A DNA stretch of 64,000 nt from Crocosphaera sp. Its GTDB lineage: Bacteria; Cyanobacteriota; Cyanobacteriia; Cyanobacteriales; Microcystaceae. Of this stretch, positions 47,487 through 57,911 are shown piece by piece; position 1 is the first letter of the stretch; each line of letters opens with the position of its first letter. The notes below the pieces were generated by a model. That model was not told the origin of the DNA, ran no database searches, and saw only the letters and a program-made list of their open reading frames with translations. The position numbers were made by a program, and so were the translations under genes. Location: contig NZ_JASJEB010000021.1 in NCBI RefSeq assembly GCF_030064895.1, positions 1-64,000 of the forward strand, read 5' to 3'.

Positions 47487-50400
47487 CCTTGTGCATCGTA
47501 GGTGAGTCCTAACGCTTCCCCTAAGGTTAAGTCAGGGAGAGAAGCAGAAACCCGTGCGATCAGTTGGTTGAGTAAGTTTCCTAATGCGTTACGGGGGTCA
47601 TAACTGAGGGTGTTACCCACTTGACCATTTTCGTCGTTGGTTTCTTGGGAAACTATTCCAAACACGGAAGCGATCGTTGTATCTAACAAGGAGGGGATAT
47701 TATCAGTGAACATAAACTGGTTGTCCCCGTTGGTGAGGATAATGTCTGCACCTTGGCCAGCAATAGTCAGGTTAAAGTTTTGGTCTTTTAGGGGGGTTCC
47801 CTGTGCTTCTTTAAAGGGACTTCCTCCTGCTAATACTCGGTTAAACCCTTTATTTAAGGCTCTTTCTGTGTCTGCTTGTAATGCACGGATATTGCGATCG
47901 CTTTCACTTCCATAGTCAAATACTGTGTCATATTCAACGCTACTGTTTTGATCGAGACTGGATATTTGCTCGATGATCTGTTGAGCGTTTCCTTGACTCC
48001 ATAAGTAGTTTTGGGAGTCGTAATAGTTATCTTCGATGGGATCACCGGTCAAGGGATCAATATCATTACTGTCTCCACTAACATTAAACTGAGCAATATC
48101 TTCTTTGAGATAACTGACAATATCCGTCGGACCACTAAAGGGACTTTGGAAGGGAGGTAAAGGAATAGACTGATCTAACATGACGATGAAGTCATTACTG
48201 ACACCATAGTTAAAGCTAACGTTGCGTTGACCGATAAAGAGTTGTGCGCCTTCAAATGCGTTATAGTTACCGATAGTTTGGGTATATTTTGCGGTGTCAC
48301 CGTCTCCAATATGGACAAAGATATTATTGTCTCCAAATGCAGCAGCTTTAAACCCACCGTCACCCACTTTGATACCGATATTTGTATTACCCCAGAATGC
48401 TGCGGTAAACTCTCCATCCCCTACTTGAACTTGTAAGTTACCACTGGTATCTATTTTGTTGCTCTCAAAGTCGGGAAATGGTAGTTGAGAGTCGATGGAG
48501 AAGGATTTTTGTTCAATGTTTCCACCGATGGTTTGGCCTTGTTGAATGAGCTTTTCTACGGTGCTGCTGCGTCGTCCTTCTAAGTCGGTTTGACGGGTTT
48601 GGGCCACATCTTGGATGGTTTGTTTGATATTATAGACAAAGTCTTCTATGCCGTCGTAATGGGTATATATGGCTGAGTCTTTGAGCTTTGCACGGTAGGT
48701 TTCTGCATTATCAACGGTTGCGCAAGCGCGACAATATCCACTAATGATTGTAGTTGTTCCGAAACGACTTAACGCTGCTTCTGCTTGTTGGGAGGTAACT
48801 TGTGTGTGTTTACCAACGGTGACATAACCAATGTTGGGTTTGTCGTTAGCTGTGCGATCGCGTAAAGTAGTGAGTAAGATTTGTTCTTGGTTTTTGCTGG
48901 TGTCTATCCCTAAACCTTCGTCTTCCCCTCGATACTTGGTTAATAGATAAAGGTTATTTTCACTGTTTGCTGCTTGATATTCGGCAGTTTCGATGTTTTC
49001 TATGTTACGGAAGTCGTTAGCACCAATACGGAGATATTGATCGTCTGGACCGAGGTAATGGTTTTCTAGGGTACTGGTATAGGTTCCCTCTAGTTTTTCA
49101 CCGTGGGAAATAATGGTGGTAGTTTCGGGTAAACGGATGGAACCATCTGCTTGTATGGGGTTTTCACTGCTAAAGATACTAATACGTTGACTTTTATTTC
49201 CTTCTATATCAATTTGTACTCGATAAAGGGGTTCTCCACCATTGGGATCTATTATTCTATAAATTGTTAGTTGATCTCCTGCTTCATTGGTAGAGTTATT
49301 GATTATTTCGTAGTCTATCCGTTTGGTCGCTTTATCAATACCACTGCTTGGTTCTTTTATACTTGAGTCTTCATTACGCTTATTATTTTTTAGAAATTGA
49401 GTTAGATTATTATCAAAAAAATACGTTTCTCCATCAATTGTTATTTGACGAATAGAGTTATCTTCATCATTCATGTCACCATTGTTATTATCATCAATGT
49501 TTTCAAATTCAATGTTTAAGACATATTCTGAATCATTCAATCCTATTATCTTTGATGAAGTTAAAACAGTTCCATTGTTTGCATCATCTTTTTCACTTCC
49601 TGCTAATTTAGTTGCTAAGTCAAACTGTTCTGGTGTTATCAAGTTATTATTTTTTAACTCATCGACTGCATTATAAATAGCTTGACTTGATTCATCTAAT
49701 TGAATAGTATCACCATCTAACTTAAAAATCGGGTCAAAAAAATTACTTATTCGTGTGTTTGTACTTCGATCTCCCCAACGAATATTTCCAGGTGCGTAGG
49801 AAATAGTATGAATAGCTTCATAAAGTTTATCTTTATCAAAAATTAATCCTAGTACAGCGTCTTTAAATACTTGTAATGCTCGATTTGAAAAAGTATCATT
49901 ATCATTACCATGAGCATAAGATTTGTCACTATTTGATTCGTCTACATAATTAAATGATTGATTATCTAATGCTTCTAGAAAAGGTTTAACATTCTGTTCT
50001 ATCGTTTCATCATTCCATTGATTATTAATTGCTTTACCCGCTAACTGATGTAAAATACTTGCGATCGCTGAATCAGCTAATATGTGATTTATACTGTGAG
50101 AGTTATATTGCTTTTTCTCAGGTAGTTTTCTTTGACTCGTTACTGCATCATAAATTATTTCATATCCAGATCTCTTATTTTGAATACCCTCAAATATATC
50201 AGTATAACCAAAAGCTTCGTTACGTGTATACTTTTTTAAGCTGTCAGCAATCAAATGAGTATTTGAATTCTTAATTAATTCAATGAATACATCCCATTTT
50301 AATCCTGTATCAGCTAGACGAAATGTGGAAGAAGATGTACTAGCCGATGTAATATGATATTGATCACCTACTATTTTGTTATCCTCATCAATTTTAGCAA

Positions 50401-51059
50401 CTTTATAAACAGAAAAATTCTTGCCCAATAATTCAGCATCCTGTTCGCTTATGTTGTTGGGTTCCTTAATATCAGAAGACAGAACTAACCCATTAATATT
50501 CTCTGTGTTTGCTGTACTTATTAATAAAACTTTATCATCAAAATTGAAAGTAGCTTTAAACGTAAAATTTGGTAAAGATAAAGCATTGTCTAACTTTAAT
50601 CTTAAATTCTCTATAAAATCGTGAAAATTCTTATTATTTTCTGAACTATCAGCATCATAAAGTTCACGTAAAAAATATTTATCTACACCTAATATTGATG
50701 TAACAAGCTGTTCTGTGGACATATATCTATGATACACATCAGGAAGGTTTTGATTATCCAGAGCCTCCGAGACACTCCGAGTGACTCGTATGTTTAACTC
50801 GTTGTATCTTGTTAGTATGACATTTGTAAATTTCTCCTTAAACTGTTTTATTATATTAACATCTTCTATCCTTTCATAAAAATCGTTAACCGTCTCCACA
50901 GCGCCTACAGAAAAAAGAACACGAATATTAGAAGTCAAATAATGCTCCCCATCAAGCCAACTTTCAACCCCTTGTGACTCTTTCCAAGACGCTTTTAAGC
51001 CTGAAATACTATTATCATTTTTACCCACATGAGTTTTCCCATAATTGCCATTTCCTTCT

Positions 51060-51095
51060 TCTTCTTCCTCTTCTTCTTCTAAACCATTGCCATCT
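51060..51095 (-). repeat. Poly-glutamate tract in the MARTX-like protein
   Basis: A run of GAA/GAG codons encodes eight consecutive Glu (GLEEEEEEEEGNGN). A low-complexity linker just after the amber codon. Confidence 0.8.
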
Positions 51096-51202
51096 TTCAA
51101 GACTGGTAAAATATCAACCTTACTGATGCCCTTATCTAATAAATATTGTTGTTGAGAACTTAAAATACTGTCCTTATTACCCTCGATTTCAGCATCACTA
51201 AA

Positions 51203-51205
51203 CTA
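51203..51205 (-). other. In-frame amber codon splitting the MARTX-like gene
   Basis: The upstream frame ends ...NIDDIFG-TAG. The downstream frame continues in the same phase (FSDAEIEGNKDS...). A single C-to-T change of CAG (Gln) would explain it. It might also be read through. Confidence 0.85.
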
Positions 51206-53518
51206 ACCAAAAATATCATCAATATTCACCTCAGTTTGTACCGTTTGATTATCTAAACTACTCCCCTCAAACGCTTTTCTATCTGTCGGTTGATCATTTA
51301 TATCTCGTTTTTCCCCTTCAGCATTATTCTGAGTTTTATTCACCTGACTATTCGCTTCATTTTGAGCATTATTAGCCTTATTTTCAGCATCAATCACCCT
51401 ATTTTCTGCATCTTCTTGTTGCTTTTCAGCATCCGTTTTAGCAGACAAAGCATCCGACTGACTTTCATCAGCATCCAGTTGACGTTTTTTCGCTTCTAAC
51501 GTCGCTTTAGTAATCTCAACTTCCCCATCACTCACCTTGTCATTTGCCGTCCCTAACTGCTCATTAACATTGTTGAAAGTATCATCCAGATCATTATTAA
51601 CCCGTCCCACAATACCCTGACTAAACTCATTTTGACTGCTATTATTTCCCCCAGATAAAAGTTCATCTCCCTTATCAATATATTGATCCAATACTTCCAA
51701 CTGACTCACCAAAGTATTAGTCAAATCATCTAATACCTGACTAACTTCTCCCCCATTACCTAAAACCTGTTCAGATTGGTCAATAAGAGAATTTATATCC
51801 GTTTTGACTTGATCAACTCCATTTTGCAGTTTTGCCCCTGCTTCCCCTGCTAAACTGCCACTAGCAGCTATTTCTGAGGATTGGTTATTATTATTAATAC
51901 TCTCGATATTATTCTCATTGAGATTAGAAGAAAGAGTCTTTTCCTCAATAGAAATAGTTTCAGGTTTAATACTATAGTTATCAGACTGCGATCGCTTAGT
52001 AATACTCTCCTCATCAAAAGACAAACTAACCGTATTTAAAAGTTGCGGTGTTTCTAAACTATTTTCTGGAGAAAGTTGCTCATTATTTCCCTCTGAAATC
52101 GTTTCCTGTCCATTTTCTTCCGAAGTAGGAGGCGCACCCCAAACCAACTGAGAAATGACCTCCGAACCCAGAAAACCCCCTGCGGTTTGTAATAAGTTGC
52201 TTCCTAAGTTTTTAGCCTTCTCTAACGCGCTAGACTTCGTTTTAGCAAAAGTAAAGCCATAATAATCTCCATCCCCAATTTTGACAGAAATATTATGATT
52301 AGCGTGAGCAGCAAAAATACTATCACCATCCCCTACCTGAACATTAATATTAGCACTGCCTTTCATCACCCCAATAGAAGTCCCATCCCCTATTTTGGTA
52401 TGAATATTCCCCTCACCTTTGAGAATATTAACCGAGGTACCATCCCCCACTTTAGTAACAATATTACCCTGACCCCATAACACCCCAACTTGAGAACCAT
52501 CACCCACCGCAGTAATGATATTCCCATCACCTTTTAACACACTAGAAGAAGTTCCATCACCTACTTTCGTGACAATATTACCTTGACCCCAAACCCCTTG
52601 TAAGTTGTCTCCATCACCTACATGGGTAATAACATTGAGCTTACTATTAATAATGCCTGTAATAGTATTCCCATCCCCTACTTTGGTGACAATACTCCCT
52701 TCTTGACCAAAGATTAAATTAACATCATCTCCATCACCCACATGGGTGACAATATTAGCTTTGCCCCCAACAACATTAACCTGCTTACCATCACCCACTT
52801 TCGTGATGATGTTGGCCTCACCCATACTGACGTTGTAACTATTATTATTATCCCCTTCAGTGCTAACGTGAGTAACAATATTACCCTTACCAAAAGCAAC
52901 ATTAATCTGATCCCCTTGTCCCACCTTAGTAACAATATTGCCCTTTCCTGCGGTTAAACCAATAGTATTGCCATCTCCCACATGGGTAAAAATATTCCCC
53001 CCACCGATCATTAAACCTGCCGTAGTACCATCTCCCACCTTAGTCAAGACATTACCTGTAGCAGCCATCACCGCTAAAGTCATGCCATCGCCGATATGAG
53101 TAGCAATATTTCCCTTACCTCCCATAGCAGCAACAGTGGTCCCATCTCCTACTTTGGTAAAGACATTACCCACAGACAACATCAATGCACCGGTTGTCCC
53201 GTCTCCCAGATGGGTAAAGATATTACCCCCACCAAACATGGCCGCAGCCGTCAGATCATCCGGTTGTTGATCATTGACTTCAACTTTAGTAAAGACATTC
53301 CCCTGAGCAGCCATCACTGCGATACTATCTCCACTCCCCACATGAGTATAGATATTGCCTAAACCGAGCATTCCAGCAGCACTGAGGCCATCACCCACCT
53401 TGGTATAAATATTACCCTTCCCTGCCATTAATGCTAGAGACGTACCATTTCCTACCTGAGTATTAATATTGCCGATACCAAACTGTAGCGCAACAGTATC
53501 ACCGTCTCCCACCTTAGT
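51203..53518 (-). pseudogene. MARTX-like toxin, RtxA B-repeat region (5' end cut by IS701-type element)
   Basis: 769 residues from an artificial GTG; the frame enters directly from the IS end as TKVGDGDT. About 22 repeats of ~19 residues follow the pattern VGDGxxxxxxxGxGNIxT(K/H), the RtxA/MARTX B repeat, alternating TK and TH. They form a beta-solenoid that in MARTX toxins helps deliver effectors across the host membrane. Residues ~440-770 are a Ser/Asn-rich linker and a coiled-coil stretch (ATLEAKKRQLDADES type). The N-terminal A repeats are absent on the other side of the IS. Confidence 0.85.
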
Positions 53519-54913
53519 TATCCCTCTTTCGTCACTCTAGGCAGAAGAATAACAAAAATCATCCCAAAGATAGACTAAGTAATGTAGATAGTCAACCTCA
53601 TTTATTTTAGCAATAAGCCTTGGAAAGCCTAAAGAAAGTTGAGGAATTGGAAATACTTTCAACCACTTTAAAATTAAATTAAAGTAAAAATAAGGTTGCA
53701 AAATTAACTGAACATTATTTAGAAGAGATTTCCAGCCTTTTCCTTCATCCCATAACTCATGATTTTGAAAAGTTTTTGGAATGGGATTCACGCTCGAATT
53801 AAAAGATTCACTCAGGAGACAAATCATCAAATAAGCTGACATTATTAATTCCCACCACTTCTGAATTTGCTCATAGTGGGTAACTCGAAAATCTGCCCAT
53901 CCCAGTTCACTTTTAGATTGTTTAAATCCATACTCTACCCAAGTCCTTACTCCGTAAATATCCGCAACTTCTTTATATTTAATCTGAGGGATTCTCGTCA
54001 TCACAAACCAACTTTTTTCTTTAGTTATGTTTTCTTTATCTCTAGTAATTTCCCAATACCTTATCTTCATTCTTTTTCCATAAATTATTTCTCTAATATA
54101 TCGAATTTCTTTTTTCCCATCCCATCTTATGTGTTCAAATTTCCTCCATTGGTTGACTCTAACTTTTGCTTCTCTTGGAAGCCATACTCCATGATTACTG
54201 CGGATAGCCACTGCATATTCTATTCCTAAATTCTCAATTATACTGATAAAATTACTGTGACTTTCCCCATATAAGCTATCTGCTAATACTCTTTTGATTT
54301 TAAATCCTACTTCTTTTAGTTCTTTAATTATTTCTATGGCTATTTCTGGCTTAGTTTTATATTTATCTCCTTCTTGTAGTCTTCCTTTAGGTTTAAATAC
54401 TTTGAATTTTAAGGGAAAGGTCATTCCTTCACAATAACCATAAGCATTTACCGATACTATTCCGCTTTCGATTTTCCCTAGATTTCCTATATATTGTCTT
54501 TTTACATAATCCGTGGTCTTCCCCTTTTTTTTATCTCCTGTTTCATCTATTATTACCATTATCTCCTTTCCTTCTAGAATCTTTAAAATAACTTCTAATC
54601 TTCTTTTCTCTAATTCTTCTGCTTTCCAAGGTGATTCCGTTAAAAAATGTAATAATCCCTGCTCATTTTTTAAACCAACTAACTTGGCGATCGCAGGCAA
54701 ACTTTTCCTTTTTATCTCACTGATGATTCCCAGATGAAGATATTTAAACGCTTCATAAGCTCTTACTTCTACAAATAAATCTCTGTAGAGTTCACAGTAA
54801 GTATCAACACATTTTACAGTCATTTGAGGAGGGCGAGGCTTAACCATAGTCTCTGTCTGACTTTCAGACTTTTTTCTTCATTGTACCTCTCCCAGAGTGA
54901 CGAAAGAGGGATA
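53519..54913 (-). mobile_element. IS701-type insertion sequence
   Basis: Perfect 20-bp terminal inverted repeats: TATCCCTCTTTCGTCACTCT at 53519-53538 and its reverse complement at 54894-54913. One transposase gene lies between. The flanks (...CTTAGT and TTTGGTG...) show no clear target duplication, and the MARTX frame exists only on one side, which suggests an adjacent deletion. Confidence 0.9.
53537..54847 (-). CDS. IS701-family DDE transposase
   Basis: 436 residues. The DDE residues appear as VIIDETGDKKKGK, LADSLYGE and WVEYGFKQSKSELGWADF, the IS701 pattern. The ORF is full length and intact, so the element may be active. It lies within terminal inverted repeats 53519-54913. Confidence 0.93.
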   Translation of the reverse strand: MVKPRPPQMTVKCVDTYCELYRDLFVEVRAYEAFKYLHLGIISEIKRKSLPAIAKLVGLKNEQGLLHFLTESPWKAEELEKRRLEVILKILEGKEIMVIIDETGDKKKGKTTDYVKRQYIGNLGKIESGIVSVNAYGYCEGMTFPLKFKVFKPKGRLQEGDKYKTKPEIAIEIIKELKEVGFKIKRVLADSLYGESHSNFISIIENLGIEYAVAIRSNHGVWLPREAKVRVNQWRKFEHIRWDGKKEIRYIREIIYGKRMKIRYWEITRDKENITKEKSWFVMTRIPQIKYKEVADIYGVRTWVEYGFKQSKSELGWADFRVTHYEQIQKWWELIMSAYLMICLLSESFNSSVNPIPKTFQNHELWDEGKGWKSLLNNVQLILQPYFYFNLILKWLKVFPIPQLSLGFPRLIAKINEVDYLHYLVYLWDDFCYSSA

Positions 54914-54994
54914 TTTGGTGACTTGTTGTTATCTGTTATTAGTCTGCCCAAAGTTTGGTTAGTTCATATCAATAAGCTTTAAAAAAAATATAAA

Positions 54995-55022
54995 TAATAA
55001 AAAACCTCAGAATAACTGAGGT
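54995..55022 (-). terminator. Rho-independent terminator of psb34
   Basis: Stem ACCTCAG (55004-55010) with CTGAGGT (55016-55022). On the minus strand it is followed by TTTTTTATT. It lies 43 bp past the psb34 stop. Confidence 0.8.
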
Positions 55023-55064
55023 GAAATAGGAAAACCTTAAGATTGTCAAGCAAGAGATAATTTT

Positions 55065-55238
55065 TTAGCTAATAACGGCAGAAACAATGACTAAGCTGGT
55101 GACGAATAATGTAGCGATTGCACCCTGGACTAAGTAACGACGTTGTTGAAAAGGAGCAGGATATTCAGCGTAGTAAGGTTGGGGTTCTACTGCGTAGTTG
55201 TTGAGAATACCGTTGTCGAGTTGGGTGGTGGTGTACAT
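55065..55238 (-). CDS. psb34: Psb34, small photosystem II assembly protein
   Basis: 57 residues: an N-terminal motif TQLDNGILNNYAVEPQPYYAEYP and one membrane helix at the C-terminus (AIATLFVTSLVIVSAVIS). This is the ssl1498/Psb34 family, a one-helix HliP-like protein that binds PSII assembly intermediates. A perfect AGGAGG lies 8-9 nt before the ATG, and a terminator follows. It is a core gene sitting between two toxin remnants. Confidence 0.85.
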   Translation of the reverse strand: MYTTTQLDNGILNNYAVEPQPYYAEYPAPFQQRRYLVQGAIATLFVTSLVIVSAVIS

Positions 55239-55350
55239 ACCTTGTTGCCTCCTGTGGCTCTCTATGTAAATAATTGTAACAAGTAAAGTAACATTTTGTA
55301 AAGAGAACTTGACAAATTATTTTTTAATGCTATCTGAAGAATCAGCTTGC

Positions 55351-55470
55351 TATAGCAGGAGGCAGGGGGCAGGGGGCAGGAGGCAGGAGGCAGGAGGCAG
55401 GAGGTAAAAACCTGGATGCTATTAGGTTTGAGTTTGAAAAAATGTCCTAATTGCCTTGGCGGTTGCTATA
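55351..55470 (-). mobile_element. Miniature TA-inserting element, copy 3, in the 5' end of the TcA fragment
   Basis: Bounded by TA, with TAGCA...TGCTA. The right side reads AAATGTCCTAATTGCCTTGGCGGTTGCTA, the reverse complement of copy 1's left side, so the orientation is opposite. The centre is about seven AGGAGGC/AGGGGGC heptamers. Net insertion 118 bp, which breaks the frame. It lies 112 bp upstream of psb34. Confidence 0.85.
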
Positions 55471-57610
55471 CTGGCGGTTCCTCGGCTTGCGTACCGCTTA
55501 TAACCACACCTTGCGGACTGAACTGAAGGAACTGAATAAAAGTTGGTCGCAGGAAGTAGAGGACGACCTCGACAACTCGGCGCAATTGGAGAAGTACAAC
55601 GATGATCCCTTCGACCCTCATGCCATTGCCAGACTCCGTCCCATTGCCTACCAAAAGGCCATTAAGATGAGTTATATTGATAATCTCATCCAATGGGGCG
55701 ACAACCTCTTCCGTGAATACAGCATTGAGAGCATTCTCGAAGCGACCATGCTGTATGTGGAAGCCTACGATATGCTAGGTAATAAACCTACCGATTCTGG
55801 CCCTTGCGATTTGCCCGCTCCCATGAATTTAGCGCAAATCCGGACTTACTCCAAACAAAAGACAAAAACAAAAACACTTCAAGGTATCCCTGAGTTCTTG
55901 ATCGAGATCGAACAAAGTCAAGGACCGACGGCTTCTTCGACACAGCCTACGCCCCATAATTTGATTCCGGGGGATTACTTTTGTCTGCCAGAAAACGATA
56001 AGTATATTGGCTATTGGACGACTATTCAGCAACGACTCTACAACATCCGCCATAAGCTAAATATTGATGGAGTGCAAGAGAACCTAGCACTGTTCCAACC
56101 ACCCATCAACCCATTGGCATTGGTGGAAGCTTTTGCCGCAGGAGAAAGTATCGGAGAAGCACTATCCACTCTCCAGGTGGCGTTCCCCTATTATCGCTTT
56201 GATGTGCTGATAGAAAAAGCGCGAGAGGCTACCCAACTGACGATTCAACTGGGACAATCTGTCTTAGTAGCCTTAGAGAAAAATGATGCCGAGGCCTTGG
56301 CGATCTTGAACAGTAATAACCAACAAAACATTCTGTCATTGACCAGCATTGCCAAGCAAGAGCAGATCGATCAGGCAGGACAAAGCATCGAGGCACTCCA
56401 GGCGAGTTTACAAAATGCCACCGATCGCTTGAATCATTATACGCAACTGATTAATAAAGGGCTTTCAGGATGGGAAATAGCACAAACACTATTAGAAATT
56501 GAGGCAATTGAATCTCAAACCCTAGCACAAGCTATCAAGGGAGTTGCTGCGATTGCCCATCTTTTTCCTACAATCTACGGTTTTTCTGATGGGGGAGCCA
56601 GTCCGGGTTTTTCTATCAGTGAGGGTGCAAGTATTCTAGAAGGAACCGGTAATACATTGAGCATGGGGTCTGGTTTAGCCGGAACCCAGGCCGGGTTCGC
56701 ACGGAGAGCGGAAGATTGGACTTTGCAACAAACGATCGCACAGGATGATATTGAGCAAATCAAGCAGCAGATATTGGCGGCTCAAACCCAGCAGCGCATG
56801 GCCCAACAGGATCTGACCATCCTGCAAAAGAACCTAGACCAAGAACAAAAGGTGGAGACTTTCCTGAAATCCAAGTTCACCAACCAACAGCTCTACCAAT
56901 GGCTGATTGGCAAAAGTTCAGCCCTCTATTTTCAAGCCTATCAACTGGCATACGAACTCTGTGTCACCGTCCAGCAAGCTTGGCAGTATGAATTGGGCGC
57001 AAGCCAGAACTTTATCCAACCGGGCTATTGGAACAATCTGCACCATGGTTTGCTAGCCGGCGAAGGTCTGCAACTATCTCTGCAAAGAATGGAAAATGCG
57101 TTTATGAGACAGAATAAACGCAAGTTTGAGATAGTGAAGATGGTCTCATTGAAAGCCGATTACCCTAAAGAGTTTGAGAATTTAGTTAACACTGGCACAT
57201 GTACGTTTCAACTTGAACAGAAATATTTCGATGCTGATTATCCAAACCACACCTTCCGTCAGATCAAGACCATCGCGCTTTCTTTCCCGGCGGTGCTGGG
57301 GCCTTATCAAACTATCCATGCTACCCTGACCCAGACAAGCAACACCCTCACCTGGCCAGACGGCAGTCAGCACAAGGATTTTCGCACCAACCAACAGGTG
57401 GCATTATCCCAGGGTCTCAATGATAGTGGTCTCTTTGAGTTGAATTTCAACGACGCCCGTTACCTGCCCTTTGAAGGTACTGGTGCGGTCTCCGCGTGGA
57501 AATTGGAGATTCCAACAGCCACCAATCCCAGATTGATTTCTACAGACAACAAGTTGGACAAACTGACGGATGTCATCATTACGTTAAGATATACAGCCTT
57601 GCCTAATTGA
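55451..57610 (+). pseudogene. TcA (Tc toxin complex A) C-terminal fragment
   Basis: 719 residues from a TTG inside MITE copy 3. Residues ~45-120 (LRPIAYQKAIKMSYIDNLIQ, EATMLYVEAYDMLGNKP) and ~200-560 (YNIRHKLNIDG, GLAGTQAGFARRAEDW) follow the pore-forming and helical channel part of TcA. Residues ~560-719 are the TcB-binding domain (SFPAVLGPYQTIHATLT, SGLFELNFNDARYLPFEG). A full TcA is about 2500 residues, so the receptor-binding shell is missing. Without the MITE the frame would extend to ATG 55327 (M-LSEESACYWRF). It is visibly more G+C-rich than its neighbours, suggesting transfer. Confidence 0.85.
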
Positions 57611-57806
57611 CCAGCTGTGTAGCAACCTGAGTTCGATATTAAGATAATCGCCTTTACGCTAACAGCTATTTTTTGTCCAAAATCAGTGGTCCTAAGTTAG
57701 GAAGACCTCCCAAAAATGTGAGTAAAGAAGAGAAGAAACAAGCTCATTTAGATGAAAGCTTTCGTAATGCCATCGAAGGAAAATTTGGACAAGCTAAACG
57801 AAGATT

Positions 57807-57911
57807 TATAGCAGTACAAAAATTAGTTAGGACATTTTTCGTATCCTTATTCTGTCATTCCGAGGCACGAGGAATCTCTATAACGTCCTAACCATAATGA
57901 GTAATGCTATA
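57807..57911 (+). mobile_element. Miniature TA-inserting element, copy 4
   Basis: Termini TAGCAGT...TGCTA with TA on both sides. Removing the element and one TA restores AGATTTAGCTTG, encoding RFSL in the transposase. This gives a clean empty site and proves a TA duplication. The interior lacks the heptamer run and instead holds a CATTCC...GAGGAATCT palindrome (57854-57877). Confidence 0.9.
57854..57877. repeat. Dispersed imperfect palindrome, copy c
   Basis: GTCATTCCGAGGCACGAGGA and TCT, inside MITE copy 4. It is related to copies at 31388 and 39585. Confidence 0.5.

Larger units (their letters stand above)
45734..51202 (-). pseudogene. MARTX-like toxin, central and C-terminal part (downstream of the amber codon)
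   Basis: The frame is open from just after the TAG at 51203-51205 to the stop; the first ATG is at 51100, giving 1788 residues. Residues ~1-880 carry no domain I recognise. Residues ~885-960 are further GDG beta repeats. Residues ~963-1420 follow the MARTX C-terminal domain closely (VSFNYGVSNDFIVMLD, SLDQNSSVEYDTVFDYGS, FNLTIAGQGADIILTNGDN). Residues ~1427-1655 hold a dozen calcium-binding RTX nonapeptides (GGDGNDLxGL). The last ~130 residues are the terminal cap typical of MARTX toxins. No CPD autoprotease motif is seen. A MITE adds 35 residues in frame at ~1205. Confidence 0.85.

Noticed and set aside
48700..49120. Canonical MARTX cysteine protease domain
   Set aside because: The His- and Cys-containing motifs are about 125 residues apart and the surrounding pattern does not follow the known CPD; kept only as a speculative note.
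55309..55325. TTGACAAATTATTTTTTA as a possible second CAST end
   Set aside because: It resembles a single TnsB site but has no 20-bp repeats and no TGTACA terminus. It lies in A+T-rich DNA upstream of psb34.
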